From assembly GCA_964574635.1 (NCBI GenBank), contig CAZNOG010000013.1, positions 44,752-108,751 of the forward strand: a DNA stretch of 64,000 bases. The letters run 5' to 3'. The notes under the pieces were generated by a model. That model saw only the letters and a list, made by a program, of their open reading frames with translations, had not been told where the DNA came from and did not search any database. The translations under genes and the position numbers were made by a program. Source of the DNA: CAZNOG01 sp964574635. Lineage in GTDB: Bacteria; Bacteroidota; Bacteroidia; Flavobacteriales_D; Cryomorphaceae. Positions 60,594-64,000 of the stretch are shown in pieces; position 1 is the first letter of the stretch, and each line of letters starts with the position of its first letter.

Positions 60594-61739
60594 TTACCCG
60601 CCGTTCCGAAGACCCAAATACTCGGTAAGTTCGTACGCAGCCGCGCGTCCGGCGCGATTCGCGCCGATGGTGGAAGCCGACGGTCCGTAGCCGGTGAGGT
60701 GGATGCCTGGATCGGCCGCCACCTGCGTGGCCAGCCTTCCGGTCATTTTGATTCCTCCCTTTTCGTTTTGAAGCTTCAAAGGTGCCAAGTGATCCAGAGA
60801 GTGGCGAAAGCCCGTGTTCCAGAACAGCACGTCGGCTTCCAGCGTCGTGCCGTCCGCCCAACGCACACCCTTCTCGTAGATCTCGTCGAACATGGGCAGG
60901 CGGTCCATGACGCCGGCCGACAGCATCTTGTCGATGGCGGGCGTGATCGGCAGGCCCGTGACCGAAATCACCGACTTGGGCGGCAATCCTTCACGGACGC
61001 GTTTTTCGACCATGGCCACGGCTTCCCGTCCGAGTTCGGGTGTGAACTCGTATCTCCGAAAATCGGGGGGTCGACGCGTCACCCAGGTGGTCTTGGTCAC
61101 CTCCGAAATCTCACCGAGCATTTGAACGGCGGAGATGCCGCCACCGATGACGATCACGTGTTTCCCGACAAAGTCTTGAGCACTTTTATAGTCGGCGGTG
61201 TGAAGTTGTTCTCCCCGGAAGGTCTCCCAACCCCGGTAGCGCGGACAATGCGGCGTTTTCCACGTGCCGGTGGCGTTAATGATTCCCCTCGCGCTGAACT
61301 GCACCCCGTTGGTGCGAACGATAAAGCGACCGTTTCTTTCCGACACTTCGCTTACGCGCAGCGGACGGACGACGGGCAGGTTGAATGTTTCTTCGTATTT
61401 CGCGTAGTACAGTGGTACGGCCACATTGGCCTGCAACTCCGTATCCTCGGTATCTACCGCATCGGCAAACGCCATCCCGGGAAGGTCGTTTATTCCGTTC
61501 ACATTGCTCAAGGTCAGAGAATCCCATCGGTGTTGCCACGCACCGCCGGGACCGAATTCATCGTCGAGCACCACGAAGCCCTTGCCGGGCTCGATCCCAA
61601 TTCTATTGAGGTGGTATGCCGCCGACAGACCCGCTTGTCCGGCGCCGATCACCACGATGTCCACCTTGAAAAAAATATCGGGCCGCACTTGGATGTGTTC
61701 TTGGGCATCCGTTTCGGTTGGAGAATCTTGGTTATTCAT
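60594..61739 (-). CDS. FAD-dependent monooxygenase-like oxidoreductase
   Basis: 381-residue two-nucleotide-site flavoprotein of the flavin-containing monooxygenase/CzcO type. The FAD site is DIVVIGAGQAGLSAAYHLN (~26-44) and the NAD(P) site HVIVIGGGISAVQMLGEI (~165-182); ATGTW and VLFWNTGFRHSLDHL are usual landmarks, and the C-terminal GYGPSASTIGANRAGR resembles the final FAD-contacting segment. An upstream GTG at 61793 would add 18 residues; ATG 61739 is chosen by fit to the family start. It is the last gene of backbone composition before the A+T-rich end. Substrate unknown. Confidence 0.85.
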   Translation of the reverse strand: MNNQDSPTETDAQEHIQVRPDIFFKVDIVVIGAGQAGLSAAYHLNRIGIEPGKGFVVLDDEFGPGGAWQHRWDSLTLSNVNGINDLPGMAFADAVDTEDTELQANVAVPLYYAKYEETFNLPVVRPLRVSEVSERNGRFIVRTNGVQFSARGIINATGTWKTPHCPRYRGWETFRGEQLHTADYKSAQDFVGKHVIVIGGGISAVQMLGEISEVTKTTWVTRRPPDFRRYEFTPELGREAVAMVEKRVREGLPPKSVISVTGLPITPAIDKMLSAGVMDRLPMFDEIYEKGVRWADGTTLEADVLFWNTGFRHSLDHLAPLKLQNEKGGIKMTGRLATQVAADPGIHLTGYGPSASTIGANRAGRAAAYELTEYLGLRNGG

Positions 61740-62274
61740 GGGGAGGGTGATATTGGATTGCTCAAAAATCGAACTGTTTATATTCGGTATCACCTTATTA
61801 GATGCCGGATTAGTTTCAATTGTTTTCTGCGTTTGGATATGGACTCTGTTCTATTGAAAGTCTTCCCAAACATTCAATACAGCCTGCCTAATCGGCATTG
61901 AAATTCGCATTTTCTTTGTCCTAATCAAAATATGATTATCCACCTACGTACCGTAATTATGTGGATAATGCCTTCAGCGTCGTGTTACATACACGTTTGC
62001 CAAAAACCCTGCGTTCACTTTTTAGGTCTCGATGTGATTAGCACTGGTTTATGGTACTTACCATGAAAATCCTGCTTGGCATTACTGATTTGGATGTACT
62101 CTCACTTGAGAATAGATCCGGAAGATACTGCGACGGATTTTTCAGCGTAGTGCGGTTTAACGAAATCTGCGATATCCACATTACCTTCTACTCTTGACGG
62201 AAGAGTCAATGCGGATCGCATCGATAGTTTGTTTAATGATGTTGTTTGCGCATCCGCTACTTGGCTCCAAGGGT
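61740..62274. other. A+T-rich junction region
   Basis: About 535 bases without a convincing gene. The upstream frame of the monooxygenase covers the first ~55 bases. At 61935-61943 ATTATCCAC pairs with GTGGATAAT (61961-61969): a perfect 9-bp inverted repeat, and the right arm plus the preceding base (61960-61968) is an exact DnaA box, TTATCCACA, on the minus strand; the left arm differs by one base. ATGGTA-CT-TACCAT is a small palindrome near 62052. Composition falls toward A+T compared with the chromosome to the left, consistent with acquired DNA starting here. Confidence 0.5.
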
Positions 62275-63105
62275 TTACAAGTTGTCCAGGGGACTTTTGA
62301 TGTTGCGTTTGGCAATATCTGTCAAATGGGTATAAATGAGGGTGGTTTTGATGCTTTTGTGCCCCAGTAATTCCTGCACAAACCGGATATCCGTTCCTTG
62401 TTCGATCAGATGCGTTGCATAACTACGTCTCAGCGTGTGTACGGATCCGGCTTTAGTGATTTTCGCGTTGTTCATCGCATGTTTCAGTACCAATTGAACA
62501 CTTCGGGCCGAATATTCCCCTCCGTACTGACCTTCAAAGAGAAAGACTTTGGGTTTGTATTTGATAAAATATGCGCGTAGCAGTTCGAGCAATTTTTCAG
62601 AGAGTGCCACGATCCGGTCTCGATTGCCTTTCCCCTTGCGAATGACAACGGTCATGGTGGAAGAATCAATATCTGCAACCTTCAAGCCGGTCAGTTCGGA
62701 AAGGCGTAGACCACATGCGTATATGGTTGCAATAATAGCTTTATGTTTGATATTATGGGAGGAGTCCAAGATTGCTTTGATTTCCGCTTGAGAAAAGACC
62801 ACAGGTAATTTGAATTCGGCACGGTCCGGATACAGGTAGTCAAAATTCATATTTTTCCCCAACACCCCGTTGTACCAAAACTTGATGGCGGCCACCAATT
62901 GCTTTTGATAAGAAACGGAAATATTCGATTCCGTTACCCTCAGGCTGATGTACCGTTCGATTTGACTTTTGGACAACCCATCCACATCTTGCCCCTGAAA
63001 GTGGATTAAAAATTGGCGAAACGCATTAACATAAGTATCTACCGAGTTGGTGCTGTAGCGTTTAACCAAAAGTAACTGACGAAAGAGCATTATTTTCTTT
63101 TCCAT
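62275..63105 (-). CDS. Tyrosine recombinase/integrase (XerCD/IntI-like)
   Basis: 276-residue site-specific recombinase. The N-terminal SAM-like core-binding domain (~1-90) precedes the catalytic domain with all expected residues: Arg134 (CGLRLSELTG), Lys ~157-159 (VVIRKGKGNRDR), His223 and Arg226 (HTLRRSYATHL), His249 (LLGHKSI) and the nucleophile Tyr258 (TLIYTHL). The tail NIKSPLDNL resembles the SPLD tail of integron integrases. However, the IntI-specific insertion between the two catalytic halves (between KGKG and HTLRR) is missing, so it is closer to the many IntI-like/XerCD-like recombinases of Bacteroidota. It is read away from the adjacent resistance gene. Confidence 0.88.
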   Translation of the reverse strand: MEKKIMLFRQLLLVKRYSTNSVDTYVNAFRQFLIHFQGQDVDGLSKSQIERYISLRVTESNISVSYQKQLVAAIKFWYNGVLGKNMNFDYLYPDRAEFKLPVVFSQAEIKAILDSSHNIKHKAIIATIYACGLRLSELTGLKVADIDSSTMTVVIRKGKGNRDRIVALSEKLLELLRAYFIKYKPKVFLFEGQYGGEYSARSVQLVLKHAMNNAKITKAGSVHTLRRSYATHLIEQGTDIRFVQELLGHKSIKTTLIYTHLTDIAKRNIKSPLDNL

Positions 63106-63133
63106 TTGGCGTCAAAATCCAGACATTCGAGAA

Positions 63134-63192
63134 GTTATGCGAAGGTAGTGAAACACATTCGGGATAACTATTCTTTGCAGAGGTTATGCGAA
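63134..63192. repeat. Direct repeat pair GTTATGCGAA beside the integrase
   Basis: GTTATGCGAA at 63134-63143 and again at 63183-63192, 49 bases apart, just upstream of the integrase start. The bases before each (GAA and GAG) and some after are also similar. Position and length suit recombinase binding sites, though this is inference. Confidence 0.5.
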
Positions 63193-63364
63193 AACATTTG
63201 TTGAGAATTGAGGGATTGCGTATACTTGGGTGTTGGCGGTAATTTTACCAAACAGAATGTTAAACATAAAAAAATATAATCCGATGAAGCTATAAGTAAC
63301 TGTCCAAAATAAATAAACTCAAACTTTTTCATTGCTTTTATAAAGTAATGGAGTTTTCTATTAT

Positions 63365-63380
63365 TAATTTTTAAAAATTA
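63365..63380. promoter_or_regulatory. 16-bp palindrome before the resistance gene
   Basis: TAATTTTTAAAAATTA is a perfect palindrome ending 5 bases before the ATG. A less perfect one (CATTGCTTTTATAAAGTAATG) lies at 63330-63350. These may be operator-like or just the result of extreme A+T content. Confidence 0.4.
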
Positions 63381-63385
63381 GAAAA

Positions 63386-64000
63386 ATGACACAGTTACAA
63401 ATGATTGACAAAACAAAATTATTAGCTCAACAAGACGAAAATATTTCCGCAGTTTTTATGTATGGCTCATTCACTAAAAACGAAGGAGACCAATATTCCG
63501 ACATCGAATTTTATATTTTCTTGAAAAGTAAAGAAGACTTTTCAGCCGAAAAATGGGTAAACCAAATTCATCCAATTGCACTATATTTTACCAACGAATA
63601 TGGAAGTGAAGTGGCTATTTTCGACAATATGGTCAGAGGCGAATTCCATTTTTTAACAACGGAAGAAATTGAAATTATTAAATCGTGGGAAGGTATGGTT
63701 GCTTTTAGCGACTTTGACCAAATGAATTTAGTGGATAAAGACGGACTTTTAGCAGAAACGCTCAATCAGATTAAAATAAAATCACCTGAACGAACTACAA
63801 ATCAAAATGCTTTGTGGCTAAGTGAATCGCTTTTGAATGTTTTGCTAACAACAAGTAACTTGATTAAGCGTGGCGAATTTGCTCACGCTCATCAAAGTTT
63901 GTCTAATGTTCAGAAATATTTACTTTGGCTCATAAGAATAACAACCGACAAAACGCAACATTGGGAAAGTCCGACCAAAAGTCTTGAAAAAGATATTGAC
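63386..64000 (+). CDS. lnu: Lincosamide nucleotidyltransferase, Lnu(B)/Lnu(F)-like, 3'-truncated
   Basis: Predicted enzyme that inactivates lincomycin/clindamycin by adding a nucleotide. 205 codons are open from ATG 63386 to the window end with no stop. The nucleotidyltransferase motif is GSFTKNEGDQYSDIE (~27-41) with the Asp-x-Glu pair. Other landmarks are FTNEYGSEVAIFDNMVRGE, FHFLTTEE, and the C-terminal helical half (LLNVLLTTSNLIKRGEFAHA). Residue by residue this resembles the Lnu(B)/Lnu(F) family, whose members run to roughly 270 residues, so ~65 are missing. Codon usage and base composition (about 37% G+C on one line) differ sharply from the chromosome, a sign of horizontal transfer. It diverges from the recombinase gene with 280 bases between. 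Confidence 0.85.
   Translation, partial: MTQLQMIDKTKLLAQQDENISAVFMYGSFTKNEGDQYSDIEFYIFLKSKEDFSAEKWVNQIHPIALYFTNEYGSEVAIFDNMVRGEFHFLTTEEIEIIKSWEGMVAFSDFDQMNLVDKDGLLAETLNQIKIKSPERTTNQNALWLSESLLNVLLTTSNLIKRGEFAHAHQSLSNVQKYLLWLIRITTDKTQHWESPTKSLEKDID

Noticed and set aside
60574..60610. Inverted repeat TTCGGAA/TTCCGAA as a bidirectional terminator
   Set aside because: Seven-bp arms with a 23-base loop and no T-tract, and one arm lies in the coding end of the monooxygenase gene.
61935..61969. Chromosomal origin of replication
   Set aside because: Only two DnaA-box-like sites, and no dnaA, dnaN, gidA or similar genes nearby.
62275..64000. Calling this a classical integron
   Set aside because: The recombinase lacks the IntI insertion that binds attC, and no attC is visible before the window ends; kept only as an integron-like arrangement.

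Overview
The window reads as a continuous chromosomal segment of a Bacteroidota bacterium, probably class Flavobacteriia. Reasons: several start regions carry the Bacteroidota -7 element TAnnTTTG; bS16 has a long acidic tail; there is a multi-repeat DUF349 protein, a PorE-like TPR/PD40/carboxypeptidase-regulatory architecture, and many Sec-secreted proteins and lipoproteins. Backbone composition is moderately G+C rich (one line counted by hand near 50.1 kb is 58%). The last ~2 kb is strikingly A+T rich (17-37% on lines counted) and looks acquired.

Layout. 0-2 kb: translation genes (rpsP 5'-truncated, rimM, trmN6). 2-4.5 kb: a secreted lipoprotein and a saccharopine dehydrogenase-family enzyme. 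4.7-8.2 kb: a tight operon of three lipoproteins (CsgG-like, LPP20-like, small LPP20-like). 8.4-12 kb: paaZ, a TerC-family membrane protein and an enoyl-CoA hydratase-like gene. 12-17.2 kb: a PAS/PP2C phosphatase, a DUF349 protein with an overlapping small BamE-like lipoprotein, and a small conserved-looking protein. 17.7-21.9 kb: PiT phosphate transporter, M48 protease, ClpS and a glycosyltransferase. 21.9-33.8 kb: two giant exported proteins (2392 and 1481 residues). 33.8-35.4 kb: prmA-tpiA. 35.6-56 kb: an exopolysaccharide region containing three separate asparagine-synthetase-like amidotransferases, each next to its own glycosyltransferase, an O-antigen polymerase/ligase-type protein, outer-membrane export lipoprotein, Wzc-type tyrosine kinase, rfbC and a WecA/MraY-type initiating transferase. 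A SulP transporter, a TPR protein and a PBP4-type carboxypeptidase are interspersed. 56-61.7 kb: lytic transglycosylase, uvrA, LOG-family protein and a flavin monooxygenase-like protein. 61.7-64 kb: an A+T-rich junction with a tyrosine recombinase diverging from a lincosamide nucleotidyltransferase gene that runs off the window.

The most unexpected sequence-level signal is a 19-bp dispersed element, GGGTTTTTGTGGGTGTGGC, present four times perfectly and at least three more times with 1-3 mismatches, almost always just outside genes but once inside the giant coding sequence. The other points worth following are the amidotransferase-glycosyltransferase pairs, the PorE-like giant whose OmpA anchor seems to be replaced by SPOR-like domains, the CsgG/LPP20 lipoprotein trio, and the recombinase/resistance-gene junction. 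No tRNA, rRNA or CRISPR array was seen.
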